Assembly (NCBI RefSeq): GCF_008274625.1
Contig: NZ_VTRU01000001.1
Span: forward strand, 1,736,001 to 1,800,000
DNA length: 64,000 bases
Direction: 5' to 3'
Source: Chryseobacterium panacisoli
GTDB taxonomy: Bacteria > Bacteroidota > Bacteroidia > Flavobacteriales > Weeksellaceae
Shown here one piece after another: positions 49,353 through 56,944 of this stretch. The position numbers and the translations under genes were made by a program. The notes under the pieces were generated by a model. It ran no database searches and had not been told where the DNA came from. It was given only the letters and a program-made list of their open reading frames with translations. Numbering within the stretch: the stretch's first letter is position 1; each line of letters opens with the position of its first letter.

Positions 49353-51281
49353 TTAATTGAGCTTTCTGTTAATCACTCTATCCATATAATCCTGATACCA
49401 GGCTTTTGCGGTTTTCTTTCCAGCTTCAACTTCAGGGTTTTTAACCTCATTTAGAAGGTTTTTTTCAAGGCTTAGATCGGATTGAGCATAGACTCCGATG
49501 ATTTCTTTTCCGTCAAAGCGATAAATATAGTTTCCAATCATGAACTGATCTGTACTTCCATCCGAATTTACGACTATGAAAGGATATTTCTTATTGCTTA
49601 CCAAACTTCTGCCCCAGCTTCTGATTGGTTTGTTGTATCCTATAAGATCCGCCAATGTAGGATAGATATCTGCCTGTTGTGCTATTTCCTGACTGACTCC
49701 TTTTAACTGATATTCAGGATTCGGAGAATAGAAAATCAATGGGACCGCATAACGGTTCATCGCTCTCTCGTATTCCGGATAATACACCTGATTGGTATGA
49801 TCTCCGGTAAAAACAAAGATCGTATTGTTATACCAGGGCTGTTTTTTAGCCGTTTCAAAATATTGTTTGATCGCATAATCTGTATACTGCATCGGCTCAT
49901 GTATTTCAATTTTCCCTTTTTTGAATTTACCGTTATATTTTTCAGGTATTTTAAAAGGATGATGTGATGATGCCGTAAATACAGTAGTCATAAAAGGTTG
50001 TTTCTTTCCTACATTTTTAGCAAAATACTGAAGGAAAGGTTCATCCCATATCGCCCACATTCCATCGAAGTCTTCATCATGATTGTATTCTGTTTTTCCG
50101 AAATAATGTTTAAATCCTAAAATATTTCCAAATCCAAGGAATCCCATAGAACCATTCGGTGCTCCATGATAAAAAGAAGTATCATACCCCAGATCATTAC
50201 AAACAGACACAATAGACTGAATTTTCTGGTTGGAATAAGGCGATCCGGTAAAGGCATCCGTAAGACTCGGAATTCCGGCTAAAACACTGCTCATCCCATG
50301 AATTGACTGTCTTCCATTTGCGAAAGTATTGGGAAAAATAAGACTCTGGCCAGCAAGGCTATCTATAAACGGAGTGTAAGAAACGTAATCCTTAATATTT
50401 TTATCTTTATTAAAAGCACCGGAATATTCTCTCCCGAAAGACTCTACAATGAAAATAACAATATTGGGACGGTTTTCAACTTTTCTGTCATATACTTTAT
50501 AAGGCTGTACATTTTCTTCAATATATTTTTGATCCACAAAATGAACTTCCTTAAAATTATTGGTATTCAAAGTCCTGAAAAAGGAGAATGTACTGTTGAG
50601 TACCATATTTCCCTGCAATGGATTTGTTACAAAACGGGTAGCATCTACCATATTAATAGGTCTGGTACTATGTTTAAAATCGCCTCTGATTCCTCCCACA
50701 ACCAAAACTGCAGTGATGCACAAAGTAATAATGGACGTAATAAAATAAGGAAGCAGCTTCACAGGCTTAACATCTTCTACTTTTATTCTTTTGTAAAGGA
50801 AAACCCACAATCCCATTAAAACAACAAACCAAATCAACACAAAAGGATGCTCTCCTACGGAAATCATCAGCGTTTGGGAAACATTGGATTCATGTTCAGC
50901 CACCTGAAATACGGCAGAGGTAAGTCTTGCCTGTGAGAATTTATAGTAAATAAAATCCCCGAAATTCATGGCATAAGCAATCCCGTTGGTGATAAAATAC
51001 AGCCAAAAGAGAATTTTCTGAAAAACCTTTTTTGTATTGATCACCAAAGGCAATAGACTAAGGAGTATAAACAAGGCATTGACATATAAAATAGCTGTGG
51101 TATCGAAAGCTGTACCATGGAAGGCAAGCTTTATATATTCTGAAACAGAGTCAACTTTAATCAGATCTTTATTAAAATACCAGAATAAAAGTCTGGCAAT
51201 CTGATAAAAAAAATAGGCCAAAAAAATCCTGTAAACCAATGCCAGAACTTCCTGTTTTCTCAATCCTTTTAAAAATTTCAT
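49353..51281 (-). CDS. LTA synthase-family sulfatase/phosphoglycerol transferase, 642 aa
   Basis: Five N-terminal transmembrane helices (to about residue 200) are followed by a periplasmic alkaline-phosphatase-superfamily sulfatase domain. That domain starts IVIFIVESFGREYSG with the metal-binding Glu, the nucleophile region is N-G-R-Q-S-I-H-G-M-S-S-V, and metal ligands recur in V-F-T-G-D-H-T-N. Bacteroidota make no classical LTA, so the enzyme more likely decorates glycan or membrane lipid with phosphoglycerol or phosphoethanolamine. A -7 box is 4 nt from the ATG. Confidence 0.88.
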   Translation of the reverse strand: MKFLKGLRKQEVLALVYRIFLAYFFYQIARLLFWYFNKDLIKVDSVSEYIKLAFHGTAFDTTAILYVNALFILLSLLPLVINTKKVFQKILFWLYFITNGIAYAMNFGDFIYYKFSQARLTSAVFQVAEHESNVSQTLMISVGEHPFVLIWFVVLMGLWVFLYKRIKVEDVKPVKLLPYFITSIITLCITAVLVVGGIRGDFKHSTRPINMVDATRFVTNPLQGNMVLNSTFSFFRTLNTNNFKEVHFVDQKYIEENVQPYKVYDRKVENRPNIVIFIVESFGREYSGAFNKDKNIKDYVSYTPFIDSLAGQSLIFPNTFANGRQSIHGMSSVLAGIPSLTDAFTGSPYSNQKIQSIVSVCNDLGYDTSFYHGAPNGSMGFLGFGNILGFKHYFGKTEYNHDEDFDGMWAIWDEPFLQYFAKNVGKKQPFMTTVFTASSHHPFKIPEKYNGKFKKGKIEIHEPMQYTDYAIKQYFETAKKQPWYNNTIFVFTGDHTNQVYYPEYERAMNRYAVPLIFYSPNPEYQLKGVSQEIAQQADIYPTLADLIGYNKPIRSWGRSLVSNKKYPFIVVNSDGSTDQFMIGNYIYRFDGKEIIGVYAQSDLSLEKNLLNEVKNPEVEAGKKTAKAWYQDYMDRVINRKLN

Positions 51282-51285
51282 GGAG

Positions 51286-51293
51286 CAAATTTA
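51286..51293 (-). promoter_or_regulatory. -7 element abutting the sulfatase start (TAAATTTG)
   Basis: Exact TAnnTTTG match on the minus strand; 4 nt to the ATG at 51281. Confidence 0.55.
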
Positions 51294-51357
51294 CATCAAA
51301 ATCACTTTAATGCATTTTTTAGTGCAGATTATTTTGAGTTAGAATTTCTAAAAACTG

Positions 51358-51365
51358 TAATTTTG
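51358..51365 (+). promoter_or_regulatory. -7 element close to the pssA start (TAATTTTG)
   Basis: Exact TAnnTTTG match; the ATG at 51371 follows after 5 nt. The in-frame GTG at 51365 overlaps the box and is not used. Confidence 0.55.
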
Positions 51366-51370
51366 TGGTT

Positions 51371-52084
51371 ATGAATTTTATAAAGAATAATCTGGCCAAT
51401 GCCTTAACCCTGGCTAACTTATTTGCAGGCTGTATAGGAGCAATACATCTAATTTTAGGAGATTATCAGACGACTGCAATCTGCCTTATTCTCTCTTCGA
51501 TTTTCGATTTTTTCGACGGCTTTGTAGCGAGAGCATTAAAATCAAATTCCAATCTGGGGCTTCAGCTGGATTCTCTTGCGGATATGGTAAGCTTTGGAGT
51601 AATTCCCGGACTTACGATGTATAAAGCTCTTGAGCCTTTTGGTGCTGAGCTTCTTGGCATCCACTTTCCGTTTGAAATCAAGTATCTCGGATTGATTGTT
51701 ACCGTATTTTCATGCCTGAGACTTGCTATCTTCAATCTTGATGAAGAGCAGCGTTATTATTTCAAAGGATTGAATACGCCTACCAATACTGTTTTACTGT
51801 TTGGTCTCTACTATGCGTTTAAAGAAACCGGAACTTTTAGCTTTTTGTTCGATAATGAACTATTGCTGATTTTACTGACTCTTCTTACGTCATGGCTTCT
51901 GATCAGCCCGATTAAAATGATGGCCATGAAATTCAAATCCAAACAATTAAAAGACAACTATCCTAAAGTAGTATTACTGGTAGGAGGAATTACCATTCTT
52001 GCGATATTCCAGGTTGTAGGAATCCCAATGCTCGTTATTTATTATATAGTAGTCTCCCTTGTTTTTCAGGGACAGTTAAAATAG
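51371..52084 (+). CDS. pssA: CDP-diacylglycerol--serine O-phosphatidyltransferase, 237 aa
   Basis: Makes phosphatidylserine, the precursor of phosphatidylethanolamine, at the inner membrane. The CDP-alcohol phosphatidyltransferase motif is complete: D46-F-F-D49-G50-x2-A53-R54-x8-G63-x3-D67-x3-D71. About seven hydrophobic helices are visible. The GTG at 51365 lies on the -7 box, so the ATG at 51371 is the start. It is divergent from the LtaS-like gene with about 90 bp between them. Confidence 0.93.
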   Translation: MNFIKNNLANALTLANLFAGCIGAIHLILGDYQTTAICLILSSIFDFFDGFVARALKSNSNLGLQLDSLADMVSFGVIPGLTMYKALEPFGAELLGIHFPFEIKYLGLIVTVFSCLRLAIFNLDEEQRYYFKGLNTPTNTVLLFGLYYAFKETGTFSFLFDNELLLILLTLLTSWLLISPIKMMAMKFKSKQLKDNYPKVVLLVGGITILAIFQVVGIPMLVIYYIVVSLVFQGQLK

Positions 52085-52150
52085 AAATTAAAGAATTTAC
52101 ATAAGGTTTTTATCACCTTATTTTAAGTAAAACACATTTTCAAATTATTA

Positions 52151-52924
52151 ATGATCAACATGAATTTAAAACTCCATAAACCACTTTGTATTTTTGACCT
52201 TGAAACAACAGGAACCAACATCGGAAAAGACAGAATTGTTGAAATCTGCATCTTAAAAGTAAATCCTGATGCCTCCAGAGAAAGCAAAACATGGCGCGTC
52301 AACCCGGAAATGCTTATTCCTAAAGAAAGCAGCGAGATTCACGGAATTTATGATGAAGACGTAAAAGACGCCCCTACCTTCAGAGATATTGCTTCTAAAA
52401 TTATGGAAATGATTACCGGAAGTGATCTGGGAGGATTTAACTCCAACAGATTTGATGTTCCGCTTTTGGCTGAAGAACTTTTAAGAGTAGGAATGGATTT
52501 TGATCTGAGTAAATTCAGATTGGTAGATGCACAGACTATTTTCCACAAGAAAGAACCCAGAAACTTAGGAGCTGCTTACCAGTTTTACTGTGGAAAAACA
52601 CTGGAAAATGCCCATTCTGCAGAAGCTGATGTAATGGCAACCTTTGAAGTTCTGGATGCACAAGTAGGAAAATATGATGATATTCCGAATGAAATAGCAC
52701 CGCTAAGCGAATTTACATTCCATAATAAGAATGCAGATCTTGCCGGATTTATAGGATATAATGAAAAAATGGAAGAAGTTTTCAACTTTGGAAAATACAA
52801 AGGCCAGGGAGTGAAAGCCGTATTTCAAAAAGATTTAGGATATTTCGGATGGCTTCAGAATGCTGACTTTCCGTTGTATACGAAGAAGGTTTTTACAAAA
52901 ATTCAACTTTCAAGCAGATTTTAA
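52151..52924 (+). CDS. DnaQ-like 3'-5' exonuclease, 257 aa
   Basis: DEDDh exonuclease domain in the first ~175 residues: CIFDLETTGTNIGKDRIVEI (D-x-E), L-G-G-F-N-S-N-R-F-D-V-P, and A-H-S-A-E-A-D-V-M-A-T (H-x4-D). The C-terminal ~70 residues (NFGKYKGQGVKAVFQKDLGY) match the small domain found in ExoX-like proteins of Bacteroidota. It may act in repair or proofreading; the substrate is not shown. ATGs at 52151 and 52160 are both possible. Confidence 0.88.
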   Translation: MINMNLKLHKPLCIFDLETTGTNIGKDRIVEICILKVNPDASRESKTWRVNPEMLIPKESSEIHGIYDEDVKDAPTFRDIASKIMEMITGSDLGGFNSNRFDVPLLAEELLRVGMDFDLSKFRLVDAQTIFHKKEPRNLGAAYQFYCGKTLENAHSAEADVMATFEVLDAQVGKYDDIPNEIAPLSEFTFHNKNADLAGFIGYNEKMEEVFNFGKYKGQGVKAVFQKDLGYFGWLQNADFPLYTKKVFTKIQLSSRF

Positions 52925-52926
52925 AG

Positions 52927-53325
52927 ATGTCTGAACTGATTCGTTTTAAATTTTATGAGACTGCCCTTGAAGCTAACAGGGACAAACAGATACTGTCTGA
53001 AAACGGCATCAACAGCTTTATTGCCAATGAGCAGCTCATTCAGTCGGATTGGCTTCTGTCGCAGGCGGTAGGCGGTATACAGCTTCAGGTGTTTGAAGAA
53101 GATCTGGAAAAAGCCAAGCAGGTATTACAGGATTATAAGGACAATGAACAGTATTCGCTGGAAGTAGAGCATACCATTGAAGATCCTGAATTTGATTTTG
53201 TTTGCCCGAAATGTGGCTCCAATCATATTTACAGGGACGACAGTGCAACCAGCTTCTTTGGAATTTCTATTCTGACAAGTCATAAGTTCAAATGCTATTA
53301 TTGCGGGAATGAATTCACTCATTAA
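52927..53325 (+). CDS. DUF2007 protein with C-terminal zinc ribbon, 132 aa
   Basis: The N-terminal ~75 residues match the DUF2007 (putative signal-transducing) fold: F-K-F-Y-E-T-A-L-E-A, then ILSENGINSFIANEQLIQSD and G-G-I-Q-L-Q-V-F-E-E-D-L-E-K-A. The C-terminus has CPKC (about 97-100) and CYYC (about 124-127), a zinc ribbon. It begins 2 bp after the exonuclease, suggesting a co-translated pair, possibly in nucleic-acid handling (inference). Confidence 0.85.
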   Translation: MSELIRFKFYETALEANRDKQILSENGINSFIANEQLIQSDWLLSQAVGGIQLQVFEEDLEKAKQVLQDYKDNEQYSLEVEHTIEDPEFDFVCPKCGSNHIYRDDSATSFFGISILTSHKFKCYYCGNEFTH

Positions 53326-53333
53326 AGCTTAAA

Positions 53334-53894
53334 ATGATTAAAAAGATTGGAAAAATTTCACTCATCATTGTTCTTGGCTTCCTCGTTTTCATAATAGGAA
53401 AGTTCTTATTAGTGTGGAAAAGTGTAGAAATAGATAACAGTCTGAGCCAAAAGCATCTTTTCAAAGCATTTGACACACAAAAACAGCAAACACTTTGGGA
53501 CACAGAAGATATTAAGTCCAATGATTTCAAAGTAAAAACGGAAACCAATGATCTAAGCCCGGAAATGTACTGGTGTTCTATCCATAAAGATCCAATATTG
53601 ACCGTAAGGCTTTATGCCGGAGATGGCTACAGTGGCGGTGGCTATGAAATTAATATTTTGCAGAACAGATATAAAATTTCACCGTATTCATATACAGACA
53701 ATATCAAGCCTTTTGATTTTTTGAATACGGGAAAATATTATAAAGTTTTGGACACTAAACTTATTCTGAATAAGGAATCTTATCAAAAAGGAGACAGTAT
53801 CTTCGGATATACCGAACTTAAAATTCAAGAAGGATACGGCCCTGAAAAATATATAATAGAAGGAAAAGGATATTTTAAAGGTATAGTAAATTAA
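53334..53894 (+). CDS. Hypothetical membrane-anchored protein, 186 aa
   Basis: An N-terminal transmembrane segment (residues 5-25, IGKISLIIVLGFLVFIIGKF) is followed by a soluble domain with many Lys, Asp and Tyr residues and a G-D-G-Y-S-G-G-G-Y-E-I-N turn. The soluble domain probably faces the periplasm. No known family is recognised. It lies between DUF2007 and the fumarylacetoacetase-type gene on the same strand. Confidence 0.72.
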   Translation: MIKKIGKISLIIVLGFLVFIIGKFLLVWKSVEIDNSLSQKHLFKAFDTQKQQTLWDTEDIKSNDFKVKTETNDLSPEMYWCSIHKDPILTVRLYAGDGYSGGGYEINILQNRYKISPYSYTDNIKPFDFLNTGKYYKVLDTKLILNKESYQKGDSIFGYTELKIQEGYGPEKYIIEGKGYFKGIVN

Positions 53895-53909
53895 TCAATC
53901 AATAATGTT

Positions 53910-54515
53910 ATGAAAATAATCTGCATAGGAAGAAACTATAGTGAACACGCAAAAGAATTAGGAAATGAAATTCCTGAGAATCCTGTTATTTTTATGAAAC
54001 CGGATACAGCAGTTCTGAAAGGAAACGATTTTTATATCCCTGAGTTTTCAAATGATATTCACTACGAGCTTGAAGTCGTATTAAAAATTTCAAAAGGGGG
54101 AAAATATATTCAGAAAGAAACAGCGAACAAACATTATGAAGAAATAGGTCTGGGAATAGATTTCACAGCCAGAGACCTTCAGAGTGAGCTAAAATCAAAA
54201 GGACTTCCTTGGGAGCTTGCCAAAGGTTTTGATGGTTCTGCTGTGGTAAGCAGTTTCTTTAAAAAAGACAGCTTTACTCTTGATCATCTTCAGTTTTCAT
54301 TATTACAAAACAAAGAAAAGGTACAGGATGGCAATACAAAAGATATGATGTTCAATTTTGATGATATTATTGCCTTCGCCTCTCAGTATTTTACATTAAG
54401 AGTAGGTGACCTTATCTTCACAGGAACTCCAAAAGGAGTTGGAAAAGTAGAAGAAAATGACATTCTGGAAGCCTATCTCGAAGAGGAAAAAATCCTTGAT
54501 ATCCGAATATTATAA
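53910..54515 (+). CDS. Fumarylacetoacetate hydrolase-family protein, 201 aa
   Basis: FAH-fold acylpyruvase/oxaloacetate decarboxylase-type enzyme. It starts KIICIGRNYSEHAKELGNEI, with the metal-binding H-Y-E-L-E-V-V-L-K-I, the active-site D-F-T-A-R-D-L-Q and the substrate loop A-K-G-F-D-G-S-A. It ends I-F-T-G-T-P-K-G-V-G. All metal ligands appear intact. At 201 residues it is the short single-domain type. The true substrate (acylpyruvate or fumarylpyruvate) is not determined by sequence. Confidence 0.92.
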   Translation: MKIICIGRNYSEHAKELGNEIPENPVIFMKPDTAVLKGNDFYIPEFSNDIHYELEVVLKISKGGKYIQKETANKHYEEIGLGIDFTARDLQSELKSKGLPWELAKGFDGSAVVSSFFKKDSFTLDHLQFSLLQNKEKVQDGNTKDMMFNFDDIIAFASQYFTLRVGDLIFTGTPKGVGKVEENDILEAYLEEEKILDIRIL

Positions 54516-54574
54516 GTATTTAACATCAAAGTTTGGTAAATTTTTCCTATCTTTAGGTAACAAAATTAGAGGTT

Positions 54575-55012
54575 ATGATAAATATTGTATTACCCGTAGA
54601 TTTTGGGGACAAGACAGACCAATTGGTAGACGGTGCCATAAAATTTGCAAAACAGCTTAACGGCAGAATTTACCTTATCCATGTAGCGCCATCAGATATC
54701 GGCTTTGCCATTGGTGATATGGGATTTCAATATTTTCCGGAAGTGGAAGCCAATGAAATCAGAGAAGAGCTGGTGCAGCTTAATAAAATTGAGCAGAGAA
54801 TCATCGCTCATGATATTGATTGTGAGCACCTTTTAAAACAAGGACTTGCCAAAGATATTATCCTGGAACATGCAAAGGAAAAAAATGCAGATTATATTGT
54901 GATGGGATCACACGGCAGAAGCGGAATTTATGATGTATTCGTGGGAAGTTTAACCAAAGGAATCACGAAAAGTTCAAGTATTCCTGTACTGGTACTTCCA
55001 ATTCACGACTAA
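54575..55012 (+). CDS. Universal stress protein (UspA-type), 145 aa
   Basis: Alpha/beta UspA fold. It starts INIVLPVDFGDKTDQLVDGA, has the D-Y-I-V-M-G-S-H-G-R-S-G strand, and then the ATP-binding G-S-L-T-K-G-I-T-K-S-S-S-I-P-V-L-V-L-P ending. The nucleotide-binding motif G-x2-G-x9-G-[ST] is present, so it probably binds ATP. Expression usually rises in starvation or stress, though no regulatory site is clear here. A strong terminator follows. Confidence 0.92.
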   Translation: MINIVLPVDFGDKTDQLVDGAIKFAKQLNGRIYLIHVAPSDIGFAIGDMGFQYFPEVEANEIREELVQLNKIEQRIIAHDIDCEHLLKQGLAKDIILEHAKEKNADYIVMGSHGRSGIYDVFVGSLTKGITKSSSIPVLVLPIHD

Positions 55013-55040
55013 GAAAAAGAAATTTTAATCGTTAGTAATA

Positions 55041-55078
55041 AAAAAACCGATCAGAGCATATTGTCTGATCGGTTTTTT
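55041..55078. terminator. Bidirectional terminator
   Basis: AAAAAACCGATCAGA (55041-55055) and TCTGATCGGTTTTTT (55064-55078) form a 15-bp stem with poly-A/poly-T ends. It serves the stress-protein gene (+) and DUF6341 (-). Confidence 0.92.
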
Positions 55079-55095
55079 ACTATATAACCAATTAA

Positions 55096-55329
55096 TTAAC
55101 CTTCTTTTTTGTAGATATTCGGATCGTAGTAAGGATTCTTACCTTCCGTTGGAGAATAATAGTCTTTGTCTTTGTCTCCACCTAATGTTACTACAAGTAC
55201 ATAGCACCAATAAGTAAATAATACACAGCAAACTGCAAATAAAATCCAGTTTAAAACATTACCAAAAGTATCAAAGAAACCGAAAGTCCATTTGAAAACT
55301 TTACTTAAGAATAGAAAGAAAGACGTCAT
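55096..55329 (-). CDS. DUF6341 small membrane protein, 77 aa
   Basis: Two hydrophobic segments (FFLFLSKVFKWTFGFF and WILFAVCCVLFTYWCYVLVV) are followed by a hydrophilic tail with G-G-D-K-D-K-D-Y-Y-S-P-T-E-G-K-N-P-Y-Y-D-P-N. This small family is conserved in Flavobacteriia next to DUF6427. Function is unknown. Its minus-strand -7 box (55365-55358) abuts the plus-strand box of the DUF6427 gene. Confidence 0.8.
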   Translation of the reverse strand: MTSFFLFLSKVFKWTFGFFDTFGNVLNWILFAVCCVLFTYWCYVLVVTLGGDKDKDYYSPTEGKNPYYDPNIYKKEG

Positions 55330-55347
55330 TATTTTCCTTTTTTAAAT

Positions 55348-55365
55348 TAACTTTGTACAAATTTA
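55348..55365. promoter_or_regulatory. Back-to-back divergent promoters
   Basis: The plus-strand -7 TAACTTTG (55348-55355) and the minus-strand -7 TAAATTTG (55365-55358) are separated by only 2 bp. They face DUF6427 (ATG 55372) and DUF6341 (ATG 55329). Confidence 0.55.
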
Positions 55366-55371
55366 TAAAAA

Positions 55372-56277
55372 ATGTTTAAATTACTTTCAAAAGAAAGCAA
55401 TATTTTTTCAATTCCTGTTTATATTGGTTTTCTTCTTTTAGTAGTCGTAATATTTAACATACTGAATTTCAACACATATGAAGCCATTGTTGCCGGGATA
55501 ACTTTTCTGGGAATTGCTTTGGGATATTTTTGTTTTCACAGTATTGCCCTTAATTATCAGACTCATCTTCCATTATTTCTATATACTTTTTTCATTTTCG
55601 GGCTGTATCCCGGAAATCTGGATATAGGGATTGCTGTTTCGCTGCTTACGAACTCTTTTCTTATCCTTCTCCTGACAAGTGCGGATGAAGATATCAGAAA
55701 GAAGTCGTATGTATTGGTAGGAGCTATTGTGGCATTGAACTTTATTTTCCTTCCTACCACCTGGCCGATGGCTGTTTTTGTGATCATTCACGTGATTGCT
55801 ACCTCTGCCAAAATCACGTTGAACCTATTCAGATTCCTGCTGGGGATTGTTCTGATTACCTTCAGTTATTTCTCTGTGATGTATTTTGTTCAGTTCACTT
55901 CCTGGAATATAGATTATTTCCCGTTTGGAAAGATGAAACCTGTAACGGATTATACGGAGCTTCTGCCACTGATTCCTGTGGTTTTGATGCTTATTTATGC
56001 GGTATATGACCATTTTAAAAACTATAATAAGAAAAGCCCGATAAGCAGGTATAAATATACTTTCCTGCTGGTTTTTTCGATGGCACAGCTTGTTTCCATC
56101 ATCCTGTATATGAATAAGAGCTATGAATATCTGCTGCTTCTGGCATTTCCTTCAAGTATTATTCTGAGCAGAATGATGAGATTTTTACCTAAATACTGGA
56201 TGCGTGAAGCCAGTGTATGGCTTATTATTATTAGCTTACTGACCTTTAAAGCAGGTACAGTTTTTGATTTATTTTAA
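55372..56277 (+). CDS. DUF6427 family multi-pass membrane protein, 301 aa
   Basis: About eight to nine transmembrane helices beginning MFKLLSKESNIFSIPVYIGF. It has aromatic-rich loops and few charged residues in the helices, with F-K-N-Y-N-K-K-S-P-I-S-R-Y-K-Y-T-F as the main cytosolic loop. Function is unknown; the conserved pairing with DUF6341 suggests a shared process. The DUF3109 gene follows after 6 bp, probably in the same transcript. Confidence 0.82.
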   Translation: MFKLLSKESNIFSIPVYIGFLLLVVVIFNILNFNTYEAIVAGITFLGIALGYFCFHSIALNYQTHLPLFLYTFFIFGLYPGNLDIGIAVSLLTNSFLILLLTSADEDIRKKSYVLVGAIVALNFIFLPTTWPMAVFVIIHVIATSAKITLNLFRFLLGIVLITFSYFSVMYFVQFTSWNIDYFPFGKMKPVTDYTELLPLIPVVLMLIYAVYDHFKNYNKKSPISRYKYTFLLVFSMAQLVSIILYMNKSYEYLLLLAFPSSIILSRMMRFLPKYWMREASVWLIIISLLTFKAGTVFDLF

Positions 56278-56283
56278 AAAATT

Positions 56284-56868
56284 ATGATTCAGATAGACGA
56301 TAAATTGATTTCAGAGGAAATTTTTTCCGAAGAATTTGTTTGCAACCTTACGAAATGTAAAGGTGCATGTTGTGTGGAAGGAGATGTAGGAGCTCCGTTG
56401 GATAAAAACGAGCTTGAGATATTGGACAGTATTTTTGATAAAATAAAACCTTACCTTACTCAGGAAGGCATCAAAGCCCTTGAAGAACAGGGAACATGGA
56501 CTACTGATCCGCACGACGGAATGTATGTTACTCCTATGGTGGAGAACCGCGAATGTGCTTATGTAACGTTTGACGAAAAAGGGATTACCAAATGTGGTAT
56601 TGAAAAAGCCTATGAAGATGGTGCTGTAGACTGGCAGAAACCAATTTCCTGCCACCTGTACCCTATTCGTGTTACAGAATATTCTGCATTCACTGCTTTG
56701 AATTATCATGAATGGAATGTATGCAGCGATGCATGTACACTTGGAAAAGAACTTCAGGTTCCTGTCTATAAGTTTTTAAAGACTCCATTAATCAGAAAAT
56801 ATGGTGAAGAATTCTACAATGTTCTGAGTGGGGCTGCTGACGAATGGAAAAAGGAATATGGTTCTTAA
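56284..56868 (+). CDS. DUF3109 (YkgJ-like) Cys-rich protein, 194 aa
   Basis: Putative metal- or Fe-S-binding domain. It carries C-N-L-T-K-C-K-G-A-C-C-V-E-G-D near the start (four closely spaced Cys) and H-L-Y-P-I-R-V-T-E near the C-terminus, with further Cys at E-C-A-Y, K-C-G and S-C-H. This pattern resembles zinc/iron-chelating YkgJ-type clusters. Function is unknown. It ends the DUF6427 transcript, with a strong terminator after it. Confidence 0.88.
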   Translation: MIQIDDKLISEEIFSEEFVCNLTKCKGACCVEGDVGAPLDKNELEILDSIFDKIKPYLTQEGIKALEEQGTWTTDPHDGMYVTPMVENRECAYVTFDEKGITKCGIEKAYEDGAVDWQKPISCHLYPIRVTEYSAFTALNYHEWNVCSDACTLGKELQVPVYKFLKTPLIRKYGEEFYNVLSGAADEWKKEYGS

Positions 56869-56893
56869 CCGATCAGGATTTGAATGAAATAAC

Positions 56894-56920
56894 AAAAACC
56901 GCAGATAAATCTGCGGTTTT
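56894..56920. terminator. Bidirectional terminator
   Basis: AAAACCGCAG (56895-56904) and CTGCGGTTTT (56911-56920) form a 10-bp stem with an A-T pair at its loop, between DUF3109 (+) and the M16 protease (-). Confidence 0.9.
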
Positions 56921-56944
56921 CTTATTGTAAGTAAAAAAGTATGA

